Assembly: GCF_900299525.1 (NCBI RefSeq)
Contig: NZ_OMKA01000031.1
Location: forward strand, 327,446 to 391,445
Origin: Aquimarina sp. Aq78
GTDB taxonomy: Bacteria > Bacteroidota > Bacteroidia > Flavobacteriales > Flavobacteriaceae
Direction of reading: 5' to 3'
DNA length: 64,000 nt
In this document: positions 37,489 to 45,534 of the stretch, one piece after another
Layout of the letters: each line of letters starts with the position of its first letter
Position numbering within the stretch: position 1 is the stretch's first letter
Notes under the pieces: model-generated
Seen by the model: only the letters and a program-made list of their open reading frames with translations
Told to the model about the DNA's origin: nothing
Databases searched by the model: none
Made by a program: the position numbers and the translations under genes

Positions 37489-37540
37489 CAAAAATATATT
37501 ATTTTTAATTATTCTAAATAAAAATAATGCAATAAATTTG
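37489..37540. promoter_or_regulatory. Divergent promoter with shared iron-box-like element
   Basis: A minus-strand -7 box TATTTTTG (CAAAAATA on plus, 37489-37496) faces flavodoxin. A plus-strand -7 box TAAATTTG (37533-37540) faces the Cys-cluster gene. Between them (37499-37522, read on minus) is TTTATTTAGAATAATTAAAA, which matches the siderophore operon element at about 21 of 25 positions over the aligned region. A single repressor bound here could shut both promoters. Confidence 0.6.
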
Positions 37541-37560
37541 AATATCGAAATTTGATAGAT

Positions 37561-37923
37561 ATGTATATTTTAGATCCATTATATTGTAATAGTATTGGTG
37601 CCGCTTATACGGTGAAAAAAAATAATGAAGAAGAAGAAGAGGTAAAGCAAAAAATACAATTGCAAATAGGTGATATTGCCGTTTTGATGAATAATAAAGA
37701 AATAAAAAAATTTCTTGCCGTTATTCGTTCTGCCAGAAAAGGATGTGAATGTGAAAACTGCGATAATAAAAACTTTTATAAAACTATAAAATGTAATACT
37801 CCAAAAGCAGAAATTAATTTTAAGTTGACTCCAGAAATTTTGGATGGATTAGAAGAATTAGTCTTAGGTGTTTTATTTCATGAAGAATATAATGATATCC
37901 TGGGAAATAATCAGATAAGTTAG
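37561..37923 (+). CDS. Small Cys-cluster protein, unknown function (120 aa)
   Basis: I do not recognise a named family. The ATG at 37561 (MYILDPLYCNSIG) is preferred over a TTG three codons upstream; it sits 20 bp after a perfect -7 box. The centre carries GCECENCDNKNFYKTIKC (near residue 60), a CxCxxC plus a distal Cys that could hold zinc or an iron-sulfur cluster. A glutamate run (NNEEEEEVKQK) lies before it and an acidic helix (ILDGLEELVLGVLF) after it. It is divergent from flavodoxin across a shared iron-box-like site, so it is probably made during iron limitation. A role in iron handling or electron transfer is a guess. Confidence 0.75.
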   Translation: MYILDPLYCNSIGAAYTVKKNNEEEEEVKQKIQLQIGDIAVLMNNKEIKKFLAVIRSARKGCECENCDNKNFYKTIKCNTPKAEINFKLTPEILDGLEELVLGVLFHEEYNDILGNNQIS

Positions 37924-37972
37924 TCGGTCAATTTTTTTGGGATGTATGAACATATGTAATACAAATTTGTTT

Positions 37973-38986
37973 TTACCGTATTGTTTCTAACCCTCTTTGC
38001 CTATACTTTTTAGGTGTAATACCTTCGAGTTTTTTAAAAGCGGCAGTAAAATGAGTAGAATTTTTATAGCCTACTAATTCTGAAATCTCATATATCGGTT
38101 TTTTTCCATGTTGTAATAATTTTTTTGCTTTTGTCATTCTCAAATTTAAAGCATATTCAAAGATTGTTGTACCAAAAACGCGTTTAAATTCTTTTTTAAG
38201 TATAAAATCATTGAGGCCAACCATACGTGTTAATTCGTGAACAGAATATTGAATTGTCAAATCAGAATTTATAATAAACTGAACTTCATATAGCTTTTTA
38301 ATTAGGTTATCGGTGTTTGAGATTTCAGTTTTAGAATTCTTTTGTATGTCTAATTGTAGGGAGAGTAACTCTAGTACTTTTGATTCTAGAAACAAACGTT
38401 TTAATAGGCCTTGTCGAGTGTCGGTTAATAACTCTGCAAGTATTTCCTGAGTTTTGGTACATAGAGGTTTTGTAAACTCTTTATCCTGTTTTTCTAGTTC
38501 ATATTTTTCACGAATTCCATACTCTGAGTCGAGTTTATGTTTTTTGATAAAATCTGGACTCATCCTGATTTTAATCTCTTTAAAGTATTTGTTTTTGTGA
38601 TATTTAATGGAACCAGAAGTTTGGGATATATACACGAGATAACTTTCCTGGCTTTCATAAATCAAGTCATAATTTTTTCCATCAATTTTAATGATTTGTT
38701 CACCATCAATTAGATAAGAAAGTTCTAAGGCATTTACCATATGTGTCCCATAAACATTAAAATCTTTGTTTAAGGATACATCAAAAACTGCTATATGTAA
38801 CCCATCAAAATGGTTATACTCTAAATAACCATCTCCATATTCGGGTAGGAATTGAAATTTTTTTGTAAGTATACCACAGTGTTCTTGGTTATTAATTAGT
38901 TCTATAACAGTATGTAATGTGCATTTATGTTGATTATTTGAGTTTGTTGTTTTTGAAGACTCTTTATTGCGTCTTTTTTTATCCAT
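37973..38986 (-). CDS. AraC-family transcriptional regulator (337 aa)
   Basis: The C-terminal 100 residues hold two helix-turn-helix units: SVHELTRMVGLNDFILKKEF (near 250) and PIYEISELVGYKNSTHFTAA (near 297), ending in the family's GITPKKYRQRG. The N-terminal part (about 40-220) is a sensor region as in siderophore-responsive AraC proteins such as PchR, YbtA or AlcR, which activate synthesis and uptake genes when ferric siderophore is bound. It is divergent from the TonB receptor. CGTC direct repeats overlap its own first codons (38970-38994) and a second pair lies before the biosynthetic operon, which makes this protein the best candidate to bind them. Confidence 0.9.
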   Translation of the reverse strand: MDKKRRNKESSKTTNSNNQHKCTLHTVIELINNQEHCGILTKKFQFLPEYGDGYLEYNHFDGLHIAVFDVSLNKDFNVYGTHMVNALELSYLIDGEQIIKIDGKNYDLIYESQESYLVYISQTSGSIKYHKNKYFKEIKIRMSPDFIKKHKLDSEYGIREKYELEKQDKEFTKPLCTKTQEILAELLTDTRQGLLKRLFLESKVLELLSLQLDIQKNSKTEISNTDNLIKKLYEVQFIINSDLTIQYSVHELTRMVGLNDFILKKEFKRVFGTTIFEYALNLRMTKAKKLLQHGKKPIYEISELVGYKNSTHFTAAFKKLEGITPKKYRQRGLETIR

Positions 38987-39051
38987 GATGCGTCATTTTT
39001 CTCTTTCCCTAGATACTAATTTTGCAATTAAATTTATTTAGACCAAATATA
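38970..39051. promoter_or_regulatory. Receptor/AraC divergent control region, second copy of the siderophore module
   Basis: CGTC sites at 38970 and 38991 (21 bp apart) mirror those at 24845 and 24866. A plus-strand -7 box TAATTTTG lies at 39017-39024 and the inverted-repeat core TATTT-AGACC-AAATA at about 39035-39049. CAAATATA at 39044-39051 is a perfect minus-strand -7 box for the AraC gene, so the inverted repeat touches both start regions. A repressor here could silence receptor and activator together. Confidence 0.7.
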
Positions 39052-39096
39052 AATAATAATATAAAGTCTAAACTAGATTGTTTAAAAAAAATTGTA

Positions 39097-41484
39097 ATGT
39101 CAGTGATTATTTTAAGAAAAAACAGTTGTCTTCTTTTTCTGTTTTTATACGCAATGGTCTGTAATGCTCAGAGTAGGATAACAGGTGTAGTTTTGGATCA
39201 AGGTTCTAATCCGATTCCCGAAACATCTATACAGATTTTAGAACTAAAGAATAGAGGAACAGTAAGTGATTTTGATGGTAAATTCAGTTTAGAAATACCT
39301 CCGGGATCATATACTTTACAAGCTAGTTTTGTAGGTTTTAAGAAATATATAAAGAAGATAGTAGTACGTAATTCAAAGATTACATCTCTTACTATTGTGT
39401 TACAAGAAGATATAAAAGAATTAAGTGATGTAATTATAAAGGGAAAATCTAACGCTCAAAATACAAGAGAAAAAGCATTTGAAGTTGAAGTTATACAAAC
39501 CAAGGGGCTTAAAAATATAAGTGTAGATATCAATTCAATTTTAATGACTATTCCTGGTGTTAATGTAAGACAAAGAGGAGGTTTGGGTTCTGGTTTTGAT
39601 TTTTCATTAAACGGTTTATCCGGCAAACAAGTTAAGTTCTTTATTGATGGTATTCCTTTAGAAAATTTTGGAAGCTCATTATCCTTAAATAATTTTCCCG
39701 CTACATTGGTAGAGAGAGCAGAGGTTTATAAAGGTGTTGTTCCTATATATTTAGGAGCAGATGCTTTGGGAGGAGCAGTAAACATCATTACAAACCAACG
39801 CAAAAATGATTTCCTGGATGTTTCCTATGATACAGGTTCTTTTAATACACATCGTGCTACTATAAATGGACAATATTATAGTAATAAAGGCCTTGCTGTA
39901 AAAGTTTCTTCTTTTTATAATTATTCTGATAATGACTATAAGATAGATGGTATTGAAATAAGGGATGAACTGGGGAACGATACAGGGATTAGACGCGATA
40001 ATGTAAAGCGATTTCATGACGCATATAATTCTCAAATGATCAGTCTGGAAACTGGTTTTGTTGACAAAAAATTTGCTGATAAATTATTGGTTGGTATTAC
40101 TGCATCTGCCAATAAAAATGAGATTCAACACCCCATTGATCCCCAGAATCCCTTTGGCGAAGTGTTTACAGAGAATAATGTAATTAAAGCTTCTGTCACT
40201 TTTGAAAAAGCAAATCTGATCAAGGAAAAATTGAAAGTAAAATTATATGCCTCTATTGGTCAAAATAATGACAAAGTAGTTGATACTTCTGCTCGAAAAT
40301 ATGATTGGTTTGGTAATTTTATTGAAAGGGGAGACCAAAACTTAGGAGAGCTCGAATTTAGTAAAACCTTATTTGAGTTTAAGGATAACACACATTTAAT
40401 TAATGCTTTTGGAAGTTACAAAATCAATGACAAGAGTAAGTTAAATATTAATTTCACCAAGAATTATGTTAAAAGAAAAGGTGAAGATCCTGCTAGAGTT
40501 GGAAGAATACCTTTTAATGATCCTCATATTATAGACAAAAATATATTTGGGGTATCGTACAATTTGGGCTTGTTTGATAATACCTGGAGTACTACGCTAT
40601 TCGCTAAAGGATATTTGCTAAACTCAGAAGGTATTATTGAAGATTCATTTACTACTGTAGAAGCAGATCGTTTTACTGAAGTAGAGAATACATTTGAAGA
40701 ACTAGGATATGGTTTTGCATCTACCTATAAATTTTCTGATCATGTCCAGATAAAAGGTTCGTTTGAGAAAACATTTAGGATTCCTGATGGCTATGAGGTA
40801 TTTGGAGATGGGTTTCTATTGAAATCAAACCCCGAATTATTACCAGAAGAAAGCTATAATGCAAATCTTGGAGTTCTTTTAAACACAGATATTAATAAGT
40901 TCAAATTGCGTTTTGATACTAATGTTTTTCTTAGAGAATCAGAGAATTTTGTCGCAATTCGATCTGAAGGGATTTTCTCAAGGTTTTACAATACTGCAGC
41001 AGCCAGAAGCACAGGAATAGAAGGAGAGATTAGAACATTATATAATGATATTCTATTTCTTGACCTTAACGCAACCTATCAAAATATTATAGATCGCAAT
41101 GTGGGAGATAATTCTGGCGTTGATTTTCTGAAAAACCAACGGATTGCTAATATTCCTTATCTATTTGGTAATGCCAGAATTGGATGTAACTTAAAAGATG
41201 TTTTTTCTACAAACGACCAAATAACATTCTCCTGGGGTTCTTACTATGTACACGATTATCCACTTACCTCTTTTATAGAAGGAGATCCTAATGATAGGGA
41301 TATTATACCAGAGCAACTTTCGCATAATGTACAACTAGGGTATTCTTTTAAAAAGGGAACTTATAATATATCTGTGCAAGCAAGAAATATAACAGACGAG
41401 AAAGTGTATGACAATTTTGAAATACAACAACCCGGAAGAGCTTTCTATATAAAATTAAGATACTATTTAACAAATAAAAACTAG
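39097..41484 (+). CDS. TonB-dependent siderophore receptor (795 aa)
   Basis: I place the start at the ATG at 39097 because the longer frame begins with a TTG inside the -7 box. The protein then opens with a signal peptide (about 1-24, ending VCNAQS), a carboxypeptidase-regulatory-like domain (about 26-115, ITGVVLDQGSNPIPETSI), a plug with SGFDFSLNGLSGKQVKFFIDG and ALGGAVNIIT, and a beta-barrel of the FecA/CirA kind ending AFYIKLRYYL. It would import the ferric siderophore made by the upstream operon. It has no SusD partner. The DUF4374 lipoprotein gene follows after 23 bp. The control region is shared with the AraC gene. Confidence 0.93.
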   Translation: MSVIILRKNSCLLFLFLYAMVCNAQSRITGVVLDQGSNPIPETSIQILELKNRGTVSDFDGKFSLEIPPGSYTLQASFVGFKKYIKKIVVRNSKITSLTIVLQEDIKELSDVIIKGKSNAQNTREKAFEVEVIQTKGLKNISVDINSILMTIPGVNVRQRGGLGSGFDFSLNGLSGKQVKFFIDGIPLENFGSSLSLNNFPATLVERAEVYKGVVPIYLGADALGGAVNIITNQRKNDFLDVSYDTGSFNTHRATINGQYYSNKGLAVKVSSFYNYSDNDYKIDGIEIRDELGNDTGIRRDNVKRFHDAYNSQMISLETGFVDKKFADKLLVGITASANKNEIQHPIDPQNPFGEVFTENNVIKASVTFEKANLIKEKLKVKLYASIGQNNDKVVDTSARKYDWFGNFIERGDQNLGELEFSKTLFEFKDNTHLINAFGSYKINDKSKLNINFTKNYVKRKGEDPARVGRIPFNDPHIIDKNIFGVSYNLGLFDNTWSTTLFAKGYLLNSEGIIEDSFTTVEADRFTEVENTFEELGYGFASTYKFSDHVQIKGSFEKTFRIPDGYEVFGDGFLLKSNPELLPEESYNANLGVLLNTDINKFKLRFDTNVFLRESENFVAIRSEGIFSRFYNTAAARSTGIEGEIRTLYNDILFLDLNATYQNIIDRNVGDNSGVDFLKNQRIANIPYLFGNARIGCNLKDVFSTNDQITFSWGSYYVHDYPLTSFIEGDPNDRDIIPEQLSHNVQLGYSFKKGTYNISVQARNITDEKVYDNFEIQQPGRAFYIKLRYYLTNKN

Positions 41485-41507
41485 TAATAATTATAAATCA
41501 CACCAAA

Positions 41508-42779
41508 ATGAAAATAATAAATTATATTAAATATTTGATGTTGCTAATAGCAGTATCAATATTAACTACTTCTTGTAGTAGTGATGATGATGGAGGACTT
41601 ATAGATCCTACCCCAACTTCTGTTTCTAAATATGTAGTTGGGTTTCAGGCATTCCCTGTTGGAGATGCATCTCCGGTAGACTATATTTTAGAATTACCAT
41701 CATTAGCATCACTTACTACTGGTGAAATCTCTGTAGAAGGACAAGGAACACCATTAAAAGGTTGGAGGTTTTTTCATAACGTAAAAAATACGGTTTTTAC
41801 TGCAGGGTATTCAGATGATGACAAATGCATAGCCTATGGTTTAGATCAAGACGGTAAATTGATAGAAAAAGCAAACTTTGCATTTCAATCAACTTTAGAT
41901 AACTATTCTGCTATAGATGATAAAACGCTATTGGCAGTAGAGCTTACTTATAGTGGATTATCTGATAAGCGATTTCATATCATAAATGCAGAAACAGGTA
42001 AATTAGAAAAAATAGTAGAACATCCTATTGATATTGATAAAGGTGATGGTACTGCAAAAAATCCAGGGACGATTCCTTGGGTAACAGGTATGGTTTTAAG
42101 AGATGGAAAATTGTTTGTTTCTTATCATAAATGGATGGCCGATGGTTCTTATATAACACCAGATGTGGATAGAGCTTATGTGGCAGTTTTTAAATATCCC
42201 GAATTCGAATTAGAAAAAATAATCTATGATGATAGAACTAGTCCAATAGGAGTTAACGGTCATAGCACGGGGATTGAAAAAACCGAAAATGGAGATATTT
42301 ATTCGTTTTCAACTTCAGCATTAAGCGCTGGTTTTACTTCTGCGACAAAACCTTCAGGTATTTTAAGAATTAAAAATGGAGCTACAGAGTTTGATAAAAA
42401 TTATTTCTTTGATGTAGAATCTGCACCTAATGGAGGAAAATTATTCTGGATGGATTATATAGGAAATGGTAAAGCGATCGCCAGAATTATTATGGATGAT
42501 ACCGTTGGACCTTGGGGTGTATTTAAAGAAAAAGGAGATTTTTTCAAACTGGTTATTATTGATTTAGAAAATAAAACCGTTACCGATGTACAAGGAATAC
42601 CAACCCATGCAAATCGATATACATCTCCAATGTATGTAGAAGATGGTAAAGCATACCTTAGTAGCTATGCAGGAACAGAAACACATGTATATATTGTAGA
42701 TCCAAAAACAGCTACTGCAACCAAAGGCGCTAAAATACAAGGATTAGCACTTAAAGGAATTTTTAAAGTAACTAACTAA
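41508..42779 (+). CDS. DUF4374-type lipoprotein partner of the TonB receptor (423 aa)
   Basis: A lipoprotein signal with lipobox Cys23 (ILTTSC) is followed by an acidic SSDDDGG linker, as is common for surface or periplasmic lipoproteins of this phylum. The body reads as repeated beta-propeller-like strands (GKLIEKANFAF, TGKLEKIVEHPID, NGDIYSFSTSAL, GKAYLSSYAGTETHVYIVD). DUF4374 genes commonly accompany siderophore-type TonB receptors in Bacteroidota, where they may bind the ligand; no activity is established that I know of. The start is 23 bp after the receptor stop, and a strong terminator follows at 42798-42832. Confidence 0.85.
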   Translation: MKIINYIKYLMLLIAVSILTTSCSSDDDGGLIDPTPTSVSKYVVGFQAFPVGDASPVDYILELPSLASLTTGEISVEGQGTPLKGWRFFHNVKNTVFTAGYSDDDKCIAYGLDQDGKLIEKANFAFQSTLDNYSAIDDKTLLAVELTYSGLSDKRFHIINAETGKLEKIVEHPIDIDKGDGTAKNPGTIPWVTGMVLRDGKLFVSYHKWMADGSYITPDVDRAYVAVFKYPEFELEKIIYDDRTSPIGVNGHSTGIEKTENGDIYSFSTSALSAGFTSATKPSGILRIKNGATEFDKNYFFDVESAPNGGKLFWMDYIGNGKAIARIIMDDTVGPWGVFKEKGDFFKLVIIDLENKTVTDVQGIPTHANRYTSPMYVEDGKAYLSSYAGTETHVYIVDPKTATATKGAKIQGLALKGIFKVTN

Positions 42780-42797
42780 TCTAATCTTTGTGAGAAG

Positions 42798-42832
42798 AAA
42801 CACTCCTGAACAACATGGTTTAGGAGTGTTTT
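42798..42832 (+). terminator. Intrinsic terminator after the receptor/DUF4374 operon
   Basis: AAACACTCCT pairs with AGGAGTGTTTT, and the inner bases (GAAC/GTTT) extend the stem to about 15 bp with a 6-nt loop; a T run ends the right arm. The DUF4198 gene starts 33 bp later, so it is either read through or has its own promoter. Confidence 0.8.
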
Positions 42833-42864
42833 ACAATTTTAATCAAAGTATAAAGCAATAGAGA

Positions 42865-43584
42865 ATGAGAAAAATAACAGGATTAGTAATTATACTACTA
42901 TTATGTACTACAAAAACTTTTGCACACTTCTTTTGGATAGAAACCAATCCTAATGGAGCTATAAATCAAGAACACGAAATACGTATCTATTTTGGAGAGT
43001 TTGCTAGTGGAGTAATAGAAAAAACAGACGGTGAAGTATTTCAAAATGCACAACATTTTACACTTTGGGTTGTGGATCAACAAGGGAATAAGGTAAAATT
43101 AGAAACCCAAGCAAAATCATCTCATCATGTAGCTAATTTTATTCCAAAATCAGAAGGGATATATTCTATTATCTTAGATAATAAGAAGTATAAGGTTTTA
43201 GATTATACTCAATATGATTATGGCATTTTTAGACCACAATATCATTCGGTTACTAAGATAGAAGTAGGAAAAAATACGGTACATAAAACGGCTGCCGTAA
43301 ATCCAGAAAGCATAGTAATAGTTGATCTTTCTACAACATCTAAACAGGCTAAACTTCAAATACTTTTTAAAGACAAGCCTCTGGCAGAAGCAGAAGTTAC
43401 AGTATTCATAAAAGAGGACTGGTCAAAAAAAATAAAGACCGATAAGAATGGAATGATAACATTTAGTTTGCCTTTTAAAACCCGATATGTGATTGAAGCA
43501 ACACACGAAGATAAAAAACCGGGAACATATAATAATGTAGCATATCAATTTACCTGGCATTGTGCAGTGTATACTATCAATTGA
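42865..43584 (+). CDS. DUF4198-type exported protein (239 aa)
   Basis: A signal peptide ends TKTFAHFFWIETNP; the AH-FWIE sequence just after the cleavage site, with its metal-binding-type histidine at the mature N-terminus, is the hallmark of DUF4198 proteins, which are often found with metal-uptake genes (NikM/CbiM-like context). The middle holds HHVANFIPKSEGIYSI, and the end has a second Ig-like domain (about 150-239). It lies after the siderophore receptor operon, beyond a terminator, and 18 bp before a methyltransferase. A periplasmic metal- or metallophore-binding role is likely but unproved. Confidence 0.82.
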   Translation: MRKITGLVIILLLCTTKTFAHFFWIETNPNGAINQEHEIRIYFGEFASGVIEKTDGEVFQNAQHFTLWVVDQQGNKVKLETQAKSSHHVANFIPKSEGIYSIILDNKKYKVLDYTQYDYGIFRPQYHSVTKIEVGKNTVHKTAAVNPESIVIVDLSTTSKQAKLQILFKDKPLAEAEVTVFIKEDWSKKIKTDKNGMITFSLPFKTRYVIEATHEDKKPGTYNNVAYQFTWHCAVYTIN

Positions 43585-43602
43585 TTTTTATTAGAAAAGG
43601 CT

Positions 43603-44262
43603 ATGACCATGACCGAAAAAGAATTGAAAGCAATAGCATCTCAATTAAGTTGCCCTAGTGGGGGTTCTGGTTTGGAAATCGCAAAAAAAATGAACCAGTC
43701 TAATTTAGGGATGATCCTTAATACGATTGAGAGTTTAAAGCTTGAAAAAGAGAACCATGTTTTAGAACTAGGACATGGTAATGCCATTCATCTTAATGAA
43801 ATTCTAAAGCAAGCAAACGACATATCATATTTTGGTTTAGAAATATCAGAATCTATGAAAGTTCAATCTGAGAAGCTCAACAAAAAGTTAGTAAAAAAAA
43901 ACCAATCTAAATTTTCACTTTATGATGGGAATACGATTCCTTTTTTAGATCATTATTTTGATAAAATAATGTCGATAAACACAATTTATTTTTGGGGAAA
44001 ACCACTCTTTTTATTAGCAGAAATCTATAGAGTTTTAAAAAAAGACGGGGTGTGTTCTATAGCATTTGCTAGCATGAGTTTTATGAAAACACTACCTTTT
44101 GTAGATTCAAGGTTTGAATTGTATGATGCTAATAAAGTTAAAATTTTGGCAAATAAAATACCGTTTAGATCAATAGAAATTATTGATAAAACAGAAACTG
44201 TTGAAAGTAAAACAGGAGATACGGTGAATAGAGAATATACAATTGTAAAATTCACTAAATAG
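43603..44262 (+). CDS. Class I SAM-dependent methyltransferase (219 aa)
   Basis: Motif I is HVLELGHGNAIHL (about residues 51-63), where the SAM-binding glycine loop reads GHGNA. Later FDKIMSINTIYFWGKP and AEIYRVLKKDGVCSIAF are the usual motifs for post-motif and strand five of this fold. The substrate cannot be inferred. It starts 18 bp after the DUF4198 gene and is probably in the same transcript, which ends at the hairpin at 44289-44324. It could modify the siderophore, but a general small-molecule methyltransferase is as likely. Confidence 0.85.
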   Translation: MTMTEKELKAIASQLSCPSGGSGLEIAKKMNQSNLGMILNTIESLKLEKENHVLELGHGNAIHLNEILKQANDISYFGLEISESMKVQSEKLNKKLVKKNQSKFSLYDGNTIPFLDHYFDKIMSINTIYFWGKPLFLLAEIYRVLKKDGVCSIAFASMSFMKTLPFVDSRFELYDANKVKILANKIPFRSIEIIDKTETVESKTGDTVNREYTIVKFTK

Positions 44263-44288
44263 TCCTATTAGTTGATACAAAATTAGAA

Positions 44289-44324
44289 AGAGAGAGTATA
44301 CTTTTATAAAGTAATACTCTCTCT
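44289..44324. terminator. Bidirectional terminator between convergent genes
   Basis: AGAGAGAGTAT-ACTTT pairs with AAAGT-A-ATACTCTCTCT around a 3-nt loop, giving about 16 bp with one bulge. It lies between the plus-strand methyltransferase and the minus-strand glycosyltransferase, so it may serve both. Confidence 0.7.
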
Positions 44325-44382
44325 ATTCATAGATATATTTAGGGGTAACTTCGAGTCAAATTTTGTAAGGTTATCTTATGCC

Positions 44383-45204
44383 TTAGGCTGCTAAAGCCGG
44401 GGTAGCCATTCCGTATACTTCTATTGCAGGCTCAGTGATTTCTTTAGAAAATGAAACCTGTAAAGATTGTAGTACATTATAATTAAACCATATAGATAAT
44501 AATCGGTAAGGAATTTCTAACGAATCTTTTAATCCTAATTTAGAATCTTCCATATGAACCCATCTTTTAAGTGGTTGCTCATAAATTTTATTCATGATTT
44601 CGGTTTTACCGAAATGCTCTTTCATTTTTATAAACATTTCTACATCAAATAACCATCTGCTAAAAAAGCTTTTATTAAAAATTACCGGAACCAGATCTGC
44701 TTTAAATACTTTGGCTCCACATTGTGTATCTTGAATAGACAATCCCAAAATGAATACAATAAGAATATTAATAAGTTTTGAGATCATTGCTCTAATACCA
44801 TCTTTTTGGATATCATCTGAAGCGTTTTTAGCTCTTGAACCAAAAACAAAACTTAAGTTTCTATTGGTTTTTAATGTTTTTAAAAGCCCATCAAAATCTT
44901 CAAAATCTGTAGATAAATCGGCATCGATAAAACCAATGAATTCTATATCTCCTCTACTATGTAGATATCTGGCACCTGCTCTTACTGCTGCTGCTTTTCC
45001 AGAATTCTTTTTGATATCAATAACACTTACTTTAAGAGGATTATGAGATTGAATGTTCTTTAATACACCTACAGTATTATCTTTACTTCCATCGTTTACA
45101 AAGCATAAGTGGAAATCGTTTTCTTTTTGTATAAAGTTTAAAAAAGCAGTTACATTTAACCTGTTTTCTTCGTTATAGCATGGTATGATAATTCCCGTTT
45201 TCAT
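44383..45204 (-). CDS. GT2 glycosyltransferase, dolichyl-phosphate-glucosyltransferase-like (273 aa)
   Basis: From the ATG at 45204 it begins MKTGIIIPCYNEENRL, the standard GT2 start; the longer frame upstream adds 38 residues without family likeness. Nucleotide-sugar and metal sites are CFVNDGSKDNTV, FIGFIDADLSTDF (the DxD motif) and SIQDTQCGAKVFK, and SRWLFDVEMF follows near 190. This set fits the DPM1/ALG5-like branch that loads a sugar onto a lipid carrier. A clear paralogue lies at 59332-60159. It may supply lipid-linked sugar to the GT-C-like membrane protein encoded divergently at 45535. Confidence 0.9.
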   Translation of the reverse strand: MKTGIIIPCYNEENRLNVTAFLNFIQKENDFHLCFVNDGSKDNTVGVLKNIQSHNPLKVSVIDIKKNSGKAAAVRAGARYLHSRGDIEFIGFIDADLSTDFEDFDGLLKTLKTNRNLSFVFGSRAKNASDDIQKDGIRAMISKLINILIVFILGLSIQDTQCGAKVFKADLVPVIFNKSFFSRWLFDVEMFIKMKEHFGKTEIMNKIYEQPLKRWVHMEDSKLGLKDSLEIPYRLLSIWFNYNVLQSLQVSFSKEITEPAIEVYGMATPALAA

Positions 45205-45534
45205 AATGGTAGTTTTTTGAGGTTTATATTCCAAAAGTAGCCACGATATGCACTCTACAAGAAGGTATTTCGATGAGTAGAATATTGCTATCGGTGAATG
45301 GTTTTTATCGAAAGACATACCATTCGTCTATACATATATTAGAAAGCTCTGATTCTTGAAAACCAATGTTTTGAGGTGTGAGATTGCTTTGAGTAGGTCG
45401 TGGGTTTCTATAGAAGTCTGATTTGTAGTTAACCAGAACCATAAACTGCTAATTTTTAATTTGCATTCTTTTCAGACTTGTTCTAAACCGAAACCTTTGT
45501 TGTATATTTAATTCGAAAACTATGGCGGGTCTTT
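45205..45534. other. Divergent control region of the glycan locus
   Basis: No coding frame. It holds AACCAATGTTTTGA (45361-45374) and the 53-nt repeat copy A (45434-45486), both with counterparts in the gap at 52712-53118. These are probably promoter or leader parts, but I could not fix a -7/-33 pair with confidence. Confidence 0.5.
45434..45486. repeat. 53-nt intergenic repeat, copy A
   Basis: Ungapped match to 52943-52995 at 39 of 53 positions by my count (blocks TAAACT, TTTG, ATTCT and TCTAA are identical). Both copies lie about 230-280 bp upstream of minus-strand glycosyltransferase genes in the same orientation. Confidence 0.55.

Noticed and set aside
39022..39096. TTG start for the TonB receptor
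   Set aside because: It falls inside the -7 box, before the predicted transcript start, and delays the signal peptide; the ATG at 39097 gives a normal signal.
45205..45318. Extended N-terminus for the first GT2 enzyme
   Set aside because: The extra 38 residues have no counterpart in the paralogue, which starts right at the IIPCYNE strand.
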